This document shows, piece by piece, positions 1 through 8,500 of a stretch of 64,000 bases of DNA; the stretch's first letter is position 1; the number at the start of each line of letters is the position of its first letter. The DNA is from JANQEU01 sp965601455 (GTDB lineage: Bacteria > Bacteroidota > Bacteroidia > Cytophagales > Cyclobacteriaceae), in NCBI GenBank assembly GCA_965601455.1, contig OZ271831.1:3286001-3350000 (forward strand), written 5' to 3'. Position numbers and translations under genes: made by a program. A model generated the notes under the pieces. The model was not told the DNA's origin. It did not search any database and worked only from the letters and a program-made list of their open reading frames with translations.

Positions 1-1
1 A

Positions 2-439
2 ATCACTCAGAATGTTGATAATCTCCACGAACAAGCTGGAAGTACCCATGTTATACACCTACATGGAGAATTATTTAAATCTCGTAGCACTTTGGACCCA
101 ACTTTAGTTTATGAGATGGAAGGTTGGGAATTAAATGAAGGAGACACCTGCGAAAAAGGAAGTCAACTTAGACCACATGTTGTTTGGTTTGGTGAAATGG
201 TTCCTATGATGGAAGTGGCCGCAAGAGAAACGTTGACAGCTGATATTTTTATGGTGGTTGGAACCTCATTAGCTGTTTATCCTGCTGCTGGGTTGCTTGA
301 TATAGTGACTCATGACATACCCACTTTCATCATAGACCCTAATCTCCCAGTTACCGAGACAATCCCAAATAGGGAATTAATTGCATTGCCGGCGTCAAAA
401 GGAGTCCCTGCTGCGGTTAAAAAGATACGTGAGATTTAG
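2..439 (+). CDS. Sir2-family NAD-dependent protein deacylase (5' partial)
   Basis: C-terminal part of a sirtuin, which removes acyl groups from lysines using NAD. The start lies left of the window; the frame opens at base 2. Visible are the ITQNVDNLH motif, the HLHG segment with the likely catalytic His, the RPHVVWFGE motif, and the GTSLAVYPAAGL stretch that binds NAD ribose. The small zinc module is degenerate: where class III sirtuins have two CxxC pairs, only one Cys (GDTCEKGSQ) remains and the spacing is short. I recall the same form in other Bacteroidota sirtuins, so this is probably a lineage trait and not a broken gene. The stop codon overlaps the stop of the convergent beta-flower gene in the tetramer TTAG. 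Family assignment is secure; the substrate is not known. Confidence 0.93.
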   Translation: MTQNVDNLHEQAGSTHVIHLHGELFKSRSTLDPTLVYEMEGWELNEGDTCEKGSQLRPHVVWFGEMVPMMEVAARETLTADIFMVVGTSLAVYPAAGLLDIVTHDIPTFIIDPNLPVTETIPNRELIALPASKGVPAAVKKIREI

Positions 440-741
440 AAGAAGGCGAACTTAACCAAAACAGCTGCCCCATGCGCAAATTGCCGGTTAGGTGTACCAT
501 CAACGTACCCGATCAAGTCACCTTCTGAAGATCTGATTTCAGTACCGGAGACTTGTGCAATGACTCCATCATCCTCCATCGACAAGACCTGTGTATCGGA
601 AATGCGGGCAATTGGTTCACCTGCATCATCTAGTAGCTCATTATCTGTAACTGACCCGATTTTCTTCCCAGAAGAGGAGAGAACGTCATCATTCTTGATT
701 TTGTAAAGCGTTTTTCGATATCGGTTTTTAATTAAAATCAT
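436..741 (-). CDS. Small beta-flower-like repeat protein
   Basis: A 101-residue protein without signal peptide or membrane segment. It is built of short beta-strand repeats of about 11 to 13 residues with the pattern small-loop then I/V-G/A-x-V/I (IGSVTDNELLDD, IARISDTQVLSM, IAQVSGTEIRSS, IGYVDG). This matches the 4- or 5-fold beta-flower proteins annotated in Bacteroidota, whose role is not established. The N-terminus is basic (KNRYRKTLYK). It is transcribed alone, converging on the sirtuin gene with a 4-base overlap. Function is unknown; the fold assignment is inference from the repeat pattern. Confidence 0.7.
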   Translation of the reverse strand: MILIKNRYRKTLYKIKNDDVLSSSGKKIGSVTDNELLDDAGEPIARISDTQVLSMEDDGVIAQVSGTEIRSSEGDLIGYVDGTPNRQFAHGAAVLVKFAFF

Positions 742-812
742 GAATAGCCGTGGTGTTCATATGCAATTTAGCTTATATCTCATTTACAAAACAGCCAAAA
801 CTCTATTGGTGC

Positions 813-842
813 CTTGTGGTTATGAATAAAATCTTATGTTTG
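813..842 (+). promoter_or_regulatory. Bacteroidota-type promoter for the sodium symporter
   Basis: A perfect TAnnTTTG -7 element (TATGTTTG, 835-842) lies 16 bases before the ATG at 859. A near match to the -33 TTTG box (CTTG, 813-816) lies 18 bases upstream of it. Spacing fits the sigma-ABfr consensus. Not tested experimentally. Confidence 0.55.
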
Positions 843-858
843 AGAAAATTTTCCGAAA

Positions 859-2346
859 ATGGTCTTTCTACTGGTCACGGCAGCCTATATCCTTATCCTA
901 GCAGGCATCATTATTTATAAAAGTCGTTCTGTCAAAAACGAAGAAGATTTTGTAGTTGCCGGCCGAAACGTACCTGTTTACCTACTCGTTGGCACCCTGG
1001 TTACTACCTGGATTGGATCCGGCAGCCTTTTTGGCACCGCTGGTCTGACCTTCCAGGTTGGCTTTTCGGAACTTTGGTTCTCGTTAGGTGCCTGGATAGG
1101 CATACTCGCGGTCTATTTTATAGCGGCCAGAGTACGCCGAATATCTCAGTATACACTAACAGACATACTGGAAAAGCGATATTCACCTCTCGCACGTTTG
1201 CTTGGAACGATAACAATCATAGTCGCCTACCTGATCATTGCCGGTTATCAGTTTAAAGGAGGCGGACGCTTTCTTTCTATACTTACCGAAGGAGGAATAT
1301 CGGTTGAGCAGGGGACGCTAATCACATTTCTAATCATTATCGCATTCACTGCCCTGGCAGGAATGGTGTCAATCGTTTCCATCGACATATTCAATGGTAC
1401 AATCATGATCCTTGGAATCATTCTCGCCGTTCCCTTTGCAATAAATGGCTTTGGTGGATGGGATCAAGTCGTTAGCACCATCAACGAAGTCAGCCCTGAT
1501 CATCTATCCGTTTTGGAAGGACATGAGCCTACCTGGTACATAGGAATAATGCTTCCTACCCTGATCCTGCTTCTGAGTGAGAGCAGCGTCTATCAGAAAT
1601 TCTCTTCAGCCAAGGATGCGAAATCGGCAAAACAAGCGGTGATGGGAATGTTTATAGGTGTGGTTGTGATCGAATTTCTCATGTGTTTGCTGGCTGTTGT
1701 CGGGTTTGCGATTTATGCAGATGATCCAAGATTTTTTCTTGCAGACGGATCTGTCAATGCACCAATGTCAGAAGAAATTATACTCAGGATTGGTTTCGAA
1801 CAACTTCCAGCATTTGTTGGATCTCTTTTATTCGCTGGTGGAGCGGCCATAATACTTTCAACAGGTAATACTTTTTTGATGGTTACATCCACCAACTTCT
1901 CCAGGGACATTCTTGAAAAATATTACATAAAAAATCCTTCGGAAAAGACGAAGCTGTTGATCCAGAGAACGGCCATTGTGTTTCTTGGAATCATTGCCTA
2001 TCTCATAATGACTCAATTTGAAGAGATTCTTTCCATGGCCTTCATTTCTTACACCATGATTGGTGCGGCCCTAGCCCCACCCCTGCTAGCAACATTTTTC
2101 TGGAAGCGAGTCACAAGACAGGGAGGTATTGCCTCAATATTGGCCGGAATGCTATCTGTTGTAATTATCGAAGTACTAAATAGGAGCGGAGTTGTGATGG
2201 ATCTTGGATTAATTTCATTTCCATTCGATTCGAAGATGGTAGCAATTCCAGCTTTGATCTCATCCGTACTGGCACTTGTTATCGGTAGTCTTCTTACTAA
2301 ACCAAGTCCATCAGAAGTTGTCGATCCATTTTTTGAGAAATCCTGA
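859..2346 (+). CDS. Sodium:solute symporter (SSS family)
   Basis: A 495-residue integral membrane protein with about 13 hydrophobic segments, the usual length for the SSS family, which couples Na+ entry to uptake of a small solute at the inner membrane. Features include the N-terminal EEDFVVAGRNVP signature, a Gly/Ser-rich TM1 (TTWIGSGSLFGTAGLTF) that normally forms part of the Na+ site, the RRISQYTLTDILEKRYS loop, and a late GGAAIILSTGNTFLM segment. A promoter element sits just upstream and the gene appears to stand alone before mgsA, 64 bases downstream. The substrate cannot be assigned: sugar, amino acid and carboxylate members look alike at this level. Confidence 0.9.
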   Translation: MVFLLVTAAYILILAGIIIYKSRSVKNEEDFVVAGRNVPVYLLVGTLVTTWIGSGSLFGTAGLTFQVGFSELWFSLGAWIGILAVYFIAARVRRISQYTLTDILEKRYSPLARLLGTITIIVAYLIIAGYQFKGGGRFLSILTEGGISVEQGTLITFLIIIAFTALAGMVSIVSIDIFNGTIMILGIILAVPFAINGFGGWDQVVSTINEVSPDHLSVLEGHEPTWYIGIMLPTLILLLSESSVYQKFSSAKDAKSAKQAVMGMFIGVVVIEFLMCLLAVVGFAIYADDPRFFLADGSVNAPMSEEIILRIGFEQLPAFVGSLLFAGGAAIILSTGNTFLMVTSTNFSRDILEKYYIKNPSEKTKLLIQRTAIVFLGIIAYLIMTQFEEILSMAFISYTMIGAALAPPLLATFFWKRVTRQGGIASILAGMLSVVIIEVLNRSGVVMDLGLISFPFDSKMVAIPALISSVLALVIGSLLTKPSPSEVVDPFFEKS

Positions 2347-2410
2347 GTAGATCCGGTGTAATTCAGGGAATCAATGGACATGAGTTGATTTTTACACTTA
2401 CCTTTCTTGA

Positions 2411-2788
2411 ATGAAAATTGCAATTATCGCTCATGACGGCAAAAAGGCAGATATGGTGGCCTTTCTACTTACCTACAAAGAACATCTTAAGAAAATATCT
2501 TTAGTTTCTACAGGTACCACTGGAAGTCATGCAGAAAAAGCCGGTCTCGAGGTTCATCGATACCTTTCTGGTCCCCTCGGGGGTGACGCTCAGATCGCAG
2601 CCTTAGCTGCTGAAAAAAAGCTTGATGCTGTCATCTTTTTCAGAGACCCAATGGATAAGCATCCGCACGAACCAGATGTTCAGATGCTCATGCGATTATG
2701 TGATGTACATAACATTCCTTTAGCTACCAATCCAGCTACGGCTAAACTGATCATGGATCAATTTTGCTTGCAGCTGAAAGTCAGTTGA
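2411..2788 (+). CDS. mgsA: Methylglyoxal synthase
   Basis: A 125-residue cytosolic enzyme converting dihydroxyacetone phosphate to methylglyoxal and phosphate, a bypass that relieves sugar-phosphate build-up. The start IAIIAHDGKK carries the conserved His and Asp. STGTTG is the phosphate-binding loop, SGPLGGDAQ contains the catalytic Asp (D59), and FFRDPMDKHPHEPD is the family signature. Length is slightly below the 150 residues of the E. coli enzyme because the C-terminus is short. The 3' end overlaps the convergent nucleoside transporter by 8 bases. The call is secure. Confidence 0.95.
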   Translation: MKIAIIAHDGKKADMVAFLLTYKEHLKKISLVSTGTTGSHAEKAGLEVHRYLSGPLGGDAQIAALAAEKKLDAVIFFRDPMDKHPHEPDVQMLMRLCDVHNIPLATNPATAKLIMDQFCLQLKVS

Positions 2789-4094
2789 AAATTGCGCCTG
2801 CGAGGGTGGCTGTCACCATAGTAGCCAATGTAGCTGCGACCAACGCTCTGAAACCTAATCGTGATAAATCCGATTGACGGTTTGGGGCCATACCCCCGAT
2901 TCCTCCGATTTGAATCGCAATACTGCTGAAGTTTGCGAATCCACAAAGCCCATAGGTGGCGATAATAATTGATTTCTGACTTAGTAATCCGGCTTCTTTA
3001 TACTCAGCTAAACTCACGTAGGCTACAAATTCATTGAGTACTGTTTTTTGCCCTAGTAAACTACCCACTATGATGGTTTCCGACCAATCTACACCCATGG
3101 CAAAAGCAAGTAACCGGAATAATTGCCCTAGAATGTATTGGAGAGAGAATCCTACGAAAGCACCGTCTGTACTTCTTACTACGTACTCATTCAAACCAGT
3201 CGCTGCTCCTATTCCATCAACCAATATCCAGTTGAGGGCATAGATGATGGCAATGAATGCCAGGAGCATTGCAGATATATTCAGTGCAAGCTTTATTCCA
3301 TCAGATGCGCCTTTAGCTAACGCATCAATTACGTTTTCACCCAAACTATCTTTGCTTACTTCCAGCTTAGAATTGATCTTCTCTGGATACAATTCAGGCA
3401 GAAAGATCTTCGACATGATGATTGCAGCAGGTGCATTCATAATTGAAGCACTTAGTAGATAAGTAGCAAACCTTGTTTGGGAAGCAGGATCTCCACCTCC
3501 AAGAAAAGAAACATATGCTCCAAGGACACTCCCGGCTATTGTTGCCATCCCACCAGTCATCAGACAGTTCAGCTCGGAACTGGTCATCCTACCAATAAAT
3601 GGACGAACAAGTAAGGGAGCCTCAGTTTGTCCTAGAAATATATTGCCTGCTGCAGATAAGCTTTCTGCACCAGACAAACGCATTGTTTTGGACATGATCC
3701 AGGCAAAACCGAATACAACCTTCTGTAAGACTCCCAGGTAGTACAAACCGGCAGTGATAGACGAGAAAAAAATAACGGTGGGTAACGCCTGAAACACAAA
3801 GAGGTATCCCAGTGAGTGTTGAGTTTCAACTACGTTGTTGCTGTTTTTTGCCAAGTCCCCGTATAGAAACTCTGCTCCTTTCAACGAGAAATTGAGGAAT
3901 TTTACAAAACCAGTGGATATCCACTCAAATGCAACCTGAACGGCAGCGACCTGCCCGATCAGTAACCCAATAATTACTTGTAAGATGAGACCAGAAGCCA
4001 CAAGCCTCCAATCAATCGATTTCCGGCTAGAGGAAAAAAGAAAGGCCAGTCCAATTAACGTCGCAATACCAAAAACAGCCTGGATGATATCCAC
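2781..4094 (-). CDS. Concentrative nucleoside transporter (NupC/CNT family)
   Basis: A 437-residue inner-membrane transporter that imports nucleosides with Na+ or H+. It has an N-terminal three-helix region and the Nucleos_tra2 core. The two family signatures are visible: GQTEAPLLVRPF in the first half, where Gln and Glu contact the nucleoside, and CGFANFSSIAIQIGG near the C-terminus. It is the last gene of the run etfB-etfA-DUF151-nupC, starting 6 bases after the DUF151 stop. The tail overlaps mgsA by 8 bases. Nucleoside specificity and the coupling ion cannot be told from sequence alone. Confidence 0.93.
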   Translation of the reverse strand: MDIIQAVFGIATLIGLAFLFSSSRKSIDWRLVASGLILQVIIGLLIGQVAAVQVAFEWISTGFVKFLNFSLKGAEFLYGDLAKNSNNVVETQHSLGYLFVFQALPTVIFFSSITAGLYYLGVLQKVVFGFAWIMSKTMRLSGAESLSAAGNIFLGQTEAPLLVRPFIGRMTSSELNCLMTGGMATIAGSVLGAYVSFLGGGDPASQTRFATYLLSASIMNAPAAIIMSKIFLPELYPEKINSKLEVSKDSLGENVIDALAKGASDGIKLALNISAMLLAFIAIIYALNWILVDGIGAATGLNEYVVRSTDGAFVGFSLQYILGQLFRLLAFAMGVDWSETIIVGSLLGQKTVLNEFVAYVSLAEYKEAGLLSQKSIIIATYGLCGFANFSSIAIQIGGIGGMAPNRQSDLSRLGFRALVAATLATMVTATLAGAIFN

Positions 4095-4100
4095 GGCGTA

Positions 4101-4691
4101 TTAATTACGTCGTTTAATCTCGTCCCTGATTTTGGCGGCTTTCTCGTAATCCTCATCCTTGAGTGCTTTATCAAGCAACTCATTTAGTTTTTCGGATGTC
4201 ATATCCCCAAGATCCTGGGGTTTCTTAGACTGAACTTCAATATCTGGCTTAATCTGTGTTACCTCTCCCTCCGTTTCGTCAGTAAGCACAATTCCAGCTT
4301 CTGTCAAAATCGACTCGTTTGTATAAATATCAACTCCGAATCGTAACCCGATCGCAATAGCATCAGAGGGCCTCGAATCGATTTCCATTTGTTTGCCATT
4401 CTTTCCGCAAACAATTTTGGCGAAGAAGACTCCTTCCTTCAAATCTGAAATAACAATTTCCTGAATATCAAATTCAAAGTTGTGAGAGAAAGACTTGAAT
4501 AAATCATGTGTCATCGGGCGATTCGGTGTAATCTTTTCAATCTCAATAGCTATTGCCTGAGCCTCAAACATGCCGATGATTATTGGTAGTCTTCGGTTAC
4601 CGCTTACTTCCCCCAACACCAAGGCAAATGAACCCGATTGAGATTGACTGGACGACAATCCTAGTATTTCAAGCTTTATTTTATCCTCCAT
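4101..4691 (-). CDS. Bifunctional nuclease (DUF151) with C-terminal UVR domain
   Basis: A 196-residue cytosolic protein. Residues about 1-135 form a DUF151/bifunctional nuclease domain with the signatures LPIIIGMFEAQAIAIE, MTHDLF and IDSRPSDAIAIGLRF. Residues about 157-195 form a UVR motif helix pair (KLNELLDKALKDEDYEKAA), the element that mediates UvrB-UvrC contacts. The pairing is common in Bacteroidota and Actinobacteria; nuclease activity is known for one plant and some bacterial members, but the cellular role is unclear. Its ATG overlaps the etfA stop (TAATG), implying translational coupling. Confidence 0.9.
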   Translation of the reverse strand: MEDKIKLEILGLSSSQSQSGSFALVLGEVSGNRRLPIIIGMFEAQAIAIEIEKITPNRPMTHDLFKSFSHNFEFDIQEIVISDLKEGVFFAKIVCGKNGKQMEIDSRPSDAIAIGLRFGVDIYTNESILTEAGIVLTDETEGEVTQIKPDIEVQSKKPQDLGDMTSEKLNELLDKALKDEDYEKAAKIRDEIKRRN

Positions 4692-5641
4692 TATCCAATC
4701 TTCGCCTTTATCGCTTCGGTCAGTTTAGGGACAACATCAAATGCATCACCGACTATCCCATAATCCGCAGCCTTAAAAAACGGTGCTTCAGCATCCTTAT
4801 TGATAACCAGGATGTATTTTGAAGAATTCACTCCAGCCAGGTGTTGAATCGCACCCGATATCCCTATAGCAATATACAGAGAAGGAGATACTTTGATACC
4901 TGTTTGTCCGACATGCTCATGATGAGGTCGCCAATCCATATCGGAAACGGGTTTGCTACAACCGGTAGCAGCACCTAGTGATTTAGCAAGATCTTCAACC
5001 ATTCCCCAGTTTTCGGGCCCTTTCAATCCGCGTCCGCCGGAAACCACGATATCCGCTTCAGGAAGTAATACATCTCCCTCCGCTTTTTCTTTGGAGAGTA
5101 CCTTCACCTTCTTATCTACTTCATTGATCGAAGGCTGGAAATCCACAACCTCTGGTGCTCCTCCATCTTCTTTTATGGCAACTGCATTCTTCTTTAAGGT
5201 AAGGATTTTCTTATCTGTAGTAATCTCTGTTGTTGCAAAGGCTTTTCCAGTGTAAATACTTCTATTTACTTTGAAACCGCTGCCGGTATCCGGTAGGGAA
5301 GTTACATTAGACACCAGCCCTGCGACGATCTTAACACTTAATCGGGCAGAAACAGGATCCGCAATGGACGACTTGGCAAAAAGTACAACTTCATAATTTT
5401 CCTCTTCAACCAATTGAGCCATTGCCGAGGCATAGGTCATGATGCCCGCCTCCATTGAATCGCTTTTTGCATGGAATACTTTTGAAGCTCCCGCTTTGCC
5501 AAGCTCCGCAAATTGGTCACTTTCAATGTCCCCATGAACTAATACACCCACTTCACCAAGTTCCTTACCGTAACTAATCGCTTCGAGAGATGACTTTTTC
5601 GCCTTACCCTCATCTAATTCAACTAATACAAGTACACTCAT
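4691..5641 (-). CDS. etfA: Electron transfer flavoprotein, alpha subunit
   Basis: A 316-residue subunit that pairs with EtfB, carries FAD and moves electrons from acyl-CoA and other dehydrogenases towards the quinone pool. The N-terminal domain begins MSVLVLVELDEGK. The C-terminal FAD domain contains VSGGRGLKGPENW, GATGCSKPVSD, the H-x-x-QTGIKVSPSLYIAIGISGAIQH segment and the terminal NKDAEAPFF/ADYGIVGD signature. I chose the ATG at 5641, preceded by a GAGAGG ribosome site, over an in-frame extension to 5683 that would add a non-homologous MIFYKTKRKYY tail overlapping etfB. It starts 7 bases after the etfB stop. Confidence 0.95.
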   Translation of the reverse strand: MSVLVLVELDEGKAKKSSLEAISYGKELGEVGVLVHGDIESDQFAELGKAGASKVFHAKSDSMEAGIMTYASAMAQLVEEENYEVVLFAKSSIADPVSARLSVKIVAGLVSNVTSLPDTGSGFKVNRSIYTGKAFATTEITTDKKILTLKKNAVAIKEDGGAPEVVDFQPSINEVDKKVKVLSKEKAEGDVLLPEADIVVSGGRGLKGPENWGMVEDLAKSLGAATGCSKPVSDMDWRPHHEHVGQTGIKVSPSLYIAIGISGAIQHLAGVNSSKYILVINKDAEAPFFKAADYGIVGDAFDVVPKLTEAIKAKIG

Positions 5642-5648
5642 AACCTCT

Positions 5649-6386
5649 CTATAATACTTTCGCTTCGTTTTGTAAAAGATCAACCAGTTTATCCAATTCC
5701 TCCTGATCGATAAGTTTCACCTCTGATTTTGCGGGTGGTAGTTCATAGACTTCGACGCCCGTTCGAGTATCATCAGCAATAGGAGCCTCAACCGCTAAGG
5801 GTTTGCTTCTTGCCGACATGATACCACGCATATTGGGGATCTTCCATTCCGCAATGGGTTCCTGGCACCCTGCAACAATTGGTAACCCTACTTCAATTGA
5901 CTCTTTTCCTCCTTCAATCTCACGGGTCATCTTAGCCGTTGTTCCTTCAACGTCCAAAGTCATTACGGGAGATAAGGATGGGATACCAAGCATTTCACCA
6001 ACCATGCCGTGAACCTGTCCCCCATTAAAATCAATTGACTCCCTACCCATAAGGATGAGGTCATACTCCCCGGCCTTAGCGAAGTGAGCTATTTGTTGAG
6101 ACACAAAAAAAGAGTCCACAGGTTCCGCATCCACCCGTATAGCATCGTCTGCGCCTATGGCTAATGCTTTACGAATGGTTGGCTCTGTCTCAGCAGTACC
6201 AACATTCAGAACAGTTATGCTTCCACCAAGTTGCTCTTTGAGTTCAACAGCACGTGCCAGTGCATAATCATCGTATGGCCCGATGATAAACTGGATGCCG
6301 TTCTTGTCAAATGATGTATTGTTTTCCGTGAATGAAATCTTAGAAGTCGTATCGGGAACGTGTGTGATACAGACCAGAATTTTCAT
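5649..6386 (-). CDS. etfB: Electron transfer flavoprotein, beta subunit
   Basis: A 245-residue partner of EtfA that binds AMP. It shows the start KILVCITHVPDTTSKI, the YDDYALARAVELKE helix, the nucleotide segment GADDAIRVD and the family motif MGRESIDFNGGQVHGMVGEMLG. I chose the ATG at 6386 because the residues encoded up to 6434 (MTNFTAKVGEKFSDYH) precede the conserved beta strand and have no family counterpart. It is the first gene of an operon with etfA, the DUF151 nuclease and nupC. No acyl-CoA dehydrogenase or ETF-quinone oxidoreductase is in the window. Confidence 0.95.
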   Translation of the reverse strand: MKILVCITHVPDTTSKISFTENNTSFDKNGIQFIIGPYDDYALARAVELKEQLGGSITVLNVGTAETEPTIRKALAIGADDAIRVDAEPVDSFFVSQQIAHFAKAGEYDLILMGRESIDFNGGQVHGMVGEMLGIPSLSPVMTLDVEGTTAKMTREIEGGKESIEVGLPIVAGCQEPIAEWKIPNMRGIMSARSKPLAVEAPIADDTRTGVEVYELPPAKSEVKLIDQEELDKLVDLLQNEAKVL

Positions 6387-6410
6387 ATGATAATCGCTAA
6401 ATTTTTCTCC

Positions 6411-6418
6411 TACTTTTG
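6411..6418 (+). promoter_or_regulatory. -7 promoter element for the TPR gene
   Basis: TACTTTTG matches the Bacteroidota -7 consensus TAnnTTTG exactly and lies 43 bases before the ATG at 6462. No good -33 TTTG is present at normal spacing, so this is a partial match. Confidence 0.4.
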
Positions 6419-6461
6419 CCGTGAAGTTAGTCAATAAAGGAAGTAAATAAAAACAATAAAA

Positions 6462-6785
6462 ATGCCCGGTGAACGAGTAGAATACCTCCTAAATCTGCTA
6501 AAAAATGACCCAAAGGATGCTTTCACGAAATATGCTTTGGCATTGGAGTACCAAAAGAATGATAAAGAGACGGCTGGAACTCTGTTTGAAGAATTATTAC
6601 TTGAACAACCCGATTACTTACCAACCTATTATCAGGCGGCTCATCTGTTTATTGAATTAGATGAACTTGAGAAAGCAAAAGAAATTTTTGAGGAAGGAAT
6701 AAAGAGAAGTACGAAGGATCTCAAAAATCAAGCTGAACTTCGCAATGCCTACCAGAATTTTCTATTTGAGTATGACCTTGATTAG
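6462..6785 (+). CDS. Small tetratricopeptide-repeat protein
   Basis: A 107-residue soluble protein made of about two and a half TPR units: DAFTKYALALEYQKND, then TLFEELLLEQPDYLPTYYQAAHLFIELDELEKAKEIFEEGI, followed by a closing helix. TPRs bind other proteins; there is no catalytic domain, signal peptide or membrane segment. It sits between the divergent etf operon and convergent dnaB, overlapping the dnaB stop in the tetramer TTAG. Small solo TPR proteins in this position are common in Cytophagales but have no assigned role that I know of. Confidence 0.85.
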   Translation: MPGERVEYLLNLLKNDPKDAFTKYALALEYQKNDKETAGTLFEELLLEQPDYLPTYYQAAHLFIELDELEKAKEIFEEGIKRSTKDLKNQAELRNAYQNFLFEYDLD

Positions 6786-8332
6786 AAGGGAACGTCTTCG
6801 GAGTCTTCTCCTTCTTTGTCGGACTCTTTGTTTCCCTTACTAGGAAGTGTGATCGTAAAGTCTGTATTGGAACCTCCGGAACTTGGAAAAGGTGTACTAT
6901 ACTGATCACTAACAGATTCATCCATGTCAGTGAATTTGGTAAACCTTCCGATGAACTTAAGGTGAACACTGCCGGTACGCCCATTTCTATGTTTTTCAAT
7001 CAACACCTCACCCAAACCATTCAAAGGCATACCATCCTCTCCTTGGGTTATACCATAGTACTCAGGACGATAAAGGAACATTACAATATCTGCATCTTGT
7101 TCGATCGAACCAGATTCCCTTAAATCTGAAAGCATCGGTTTCTTATCTCCTCCCCTGGTTTCTACCGCTCTACTTAGCTGTGATAAAGCAAGGACCGGGA
7201 TATTGAGTTCCTTGGCAATTCCCTTTAAGGCTCTTGATATTGATGCAATTTCCTGTTCCCTGTTTCCTCCCTGTGTTTTGGATGTATCCCCACTCATTAG
7301 TTGGAGATAATCAATTACGATCAGCTTCACTCCATGCTGTGCTACCAATCTTCGGGCTTTTGCCCGTAATTCCAGAATACTCAGACCCGGTGTGTCATCG
7401 ATAAAAATTGGAGCCTGAGACAACTTAGATGTCTTATGAAGCAATTGCTCCCACTCATAGTCCGCAAGATCGCCACGTTTAATTTTTTCGCTCTCCAGTT
7501 CTGCTTCTGCCGAGATCAATCGATTTACCAACTGCACAGATGACATCTCTAGCGAAAAGATGGCCACCGGCTGCTGAAAGTCAATTGCAGCATTCCTCAT
7601 CGCCGAAACCACAAATGCTGTTTTACCCATACCCGGTCTGGCTGCTATAATTACCAGATCGGAAGGTTGCCACCCGGAGGTCATCCGATCGAGAGCTGTA
7701 AAACCGCTGGCAATTCCCGTAAGACCGTCTTTTTTATCTTTCTTCTCTTCTATCTCCTGAATGGCCATTCCCAAAAGGGAGCTCATCTTGTCATAGTTCT
7801 TTCGAATATGAGATTCGGAAACGTCAAACAATGACTGCTCGGCTCGGTCCAAAAGGTTGAAAACATCCACTGTATCTTCATAGGCATCCCGCTGGATTTC
7901 CGAGGAAATTCTGATCAACTCGCGCTTTATAGATTGCTCAGAAATAATTCGAGCATGATATTCAATATTTGCCGCAGAGTTAACTCGGGTGGTCAATTCT
8001 GCGATATAATACGCTCCTCCAACAACCTCAAGGTTACCGTTTTTCCGAAGTTGATGGACCACCGTTTTGATGTCAACAGGTTCGGAATTATTGAACAGTT
8101 GAACGATAGCCTCGTAGATCAGAGAATGCGATTCCTTATAAAAACTTTCCGCTTTAAGAATATCGATTACGTTGCTTAAAGCATCCCGTTCGAGCATCAA
8201 TGCCCCTAGTACAGCTTCTTCGATGTCAACAGCCTGAGGTGGAAGCTTTCCAAGCGCCTCCTCACCTGTAACAGGCAGTCGTCGTTGCTTCATACTTGTT
8301 CTAACTATTGGGGTCTTCTCAGGTTCTGTCAT
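6782..8332 (-). CDS. dnaB: Replicative DNA helicase
   Basis: A 516-residue hexameric helicase that unwinds DNA at the replication fork. It has the N-terminal DnaB domain (AVLGALMLERDAL), the linker, then the RecA-like ATPase with Walker A (ARPGMGKTA, about residue 231-239), Walker B (VIDYLQLM) and the SRAVETRGGDKKP/DLRESGSIEQDADIV signature. No intein is present. I chose the ATG at 8332; an in-frame TTG at 8362 would lie inside a perfect -7 element (8360-8367), so it is unlikely to be translated. The C-terminus ends acidic residues followed by DVPF, much like the SSB tail. Confidence 0.96.
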   Translation of the reverse strand: MTEPEKTPIVRTSMKQRRLPVTGEEALGKLPPQAVDIEEAVLGALMLERDALSNVIDILKAESFYKESHSLIYEAIVQLFNNSEPVDIKTVVHQLRKNGNLEVVGGAYYIAELTTRVNSAANIEYHARIISEQSIKRELIRISSEIQRDAYEDTVDVFNLLDRAEQSLFDVSESHIRKNYDKMSSLLGMAIQEIEEKKDKKDGLTGIASGFTALDRMTSGWQPSDLVIIAARPGMGKTAFVVSAMRNAAIDFQQPVAIFSLEMSSVQLVNRLISAEAELESEKIKRGDLADYEWEQLLHKTSKLSQAPIFIDDTPGLSILELRAKARRLVAQHGVKLIVIDYLQLMSGDTSKTQGGNREQEIASISRALKGIAKELNIPVLALSQLSRAVETRGGDKKPMLSDLRESGSIEQDADIVMFLYRPEYYGITQGEDGMPLNGLGEVLIEKHRNGRTGSVHLKFIGRFTKFTDMDESVSDQYSTPFPSSGGSNTDFTITLPSKGNKESDKEGEDSEDVPF

Positions 8333-8359
8333 TGGTGGGCGATTAGTGAATTGAGTTGA

Positions 8360-8367
8360 CAAACGTA
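8360..8367 (-). promoter_or_regulatory. -7 promoter element for dnaB
   Basis: On the minus strand TACGTTTG matches TAnnTTTG exactly, 27 bases before the ATG at 8332. The -33 region is only weakly matched. Its position argues against the upstream TTG start. Confidence 0.5.
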
Positions 8368-8450
8368 CGTTTTAGCATTTGCATTCATACAGAAATTCCG
8401 ATATAAAGTTTCCCCATTATTATCAACAATCTTTTCCACATATCAATTGG

Positions 8451-8481
8451 TTTGGCACCCTTGATTTTTAATGTATTTTTG
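8451..8481 (+). promoter_or_regulatory. Bacteroidota-type promoter for the Mpl-like/exonuclease unit
   Basis: Exact TTTG (-33 box, 8451-8454) and exact TAnnTTTG (-7 box TATTTTTG, 8474-8481) separated by 19 bases, with the ATG at 8501. This is the cleanest promoter match in the window. Confidence 0.7.
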
Positions 8482-8500
8482 ACCCTCCGACAGTGAATCT

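Noticed and set aside
2049..2423. 124-residue open frame on the minus strand
   Set aside because: Antisense to the end of the sodium symporter gene; no start context or family match.
5642..5683. Upstream extension of etfA
   Set aside because: Adds a basic tail not found in EtfA and overlaps etfB; the ATG at 5641 has a GAGAGG site.
8333..8362. TTG start for dnaB adding ten residues
   Set aside because: The TTG lies inside an exact -7 promoter element, so it would be upstream of the transcript start.
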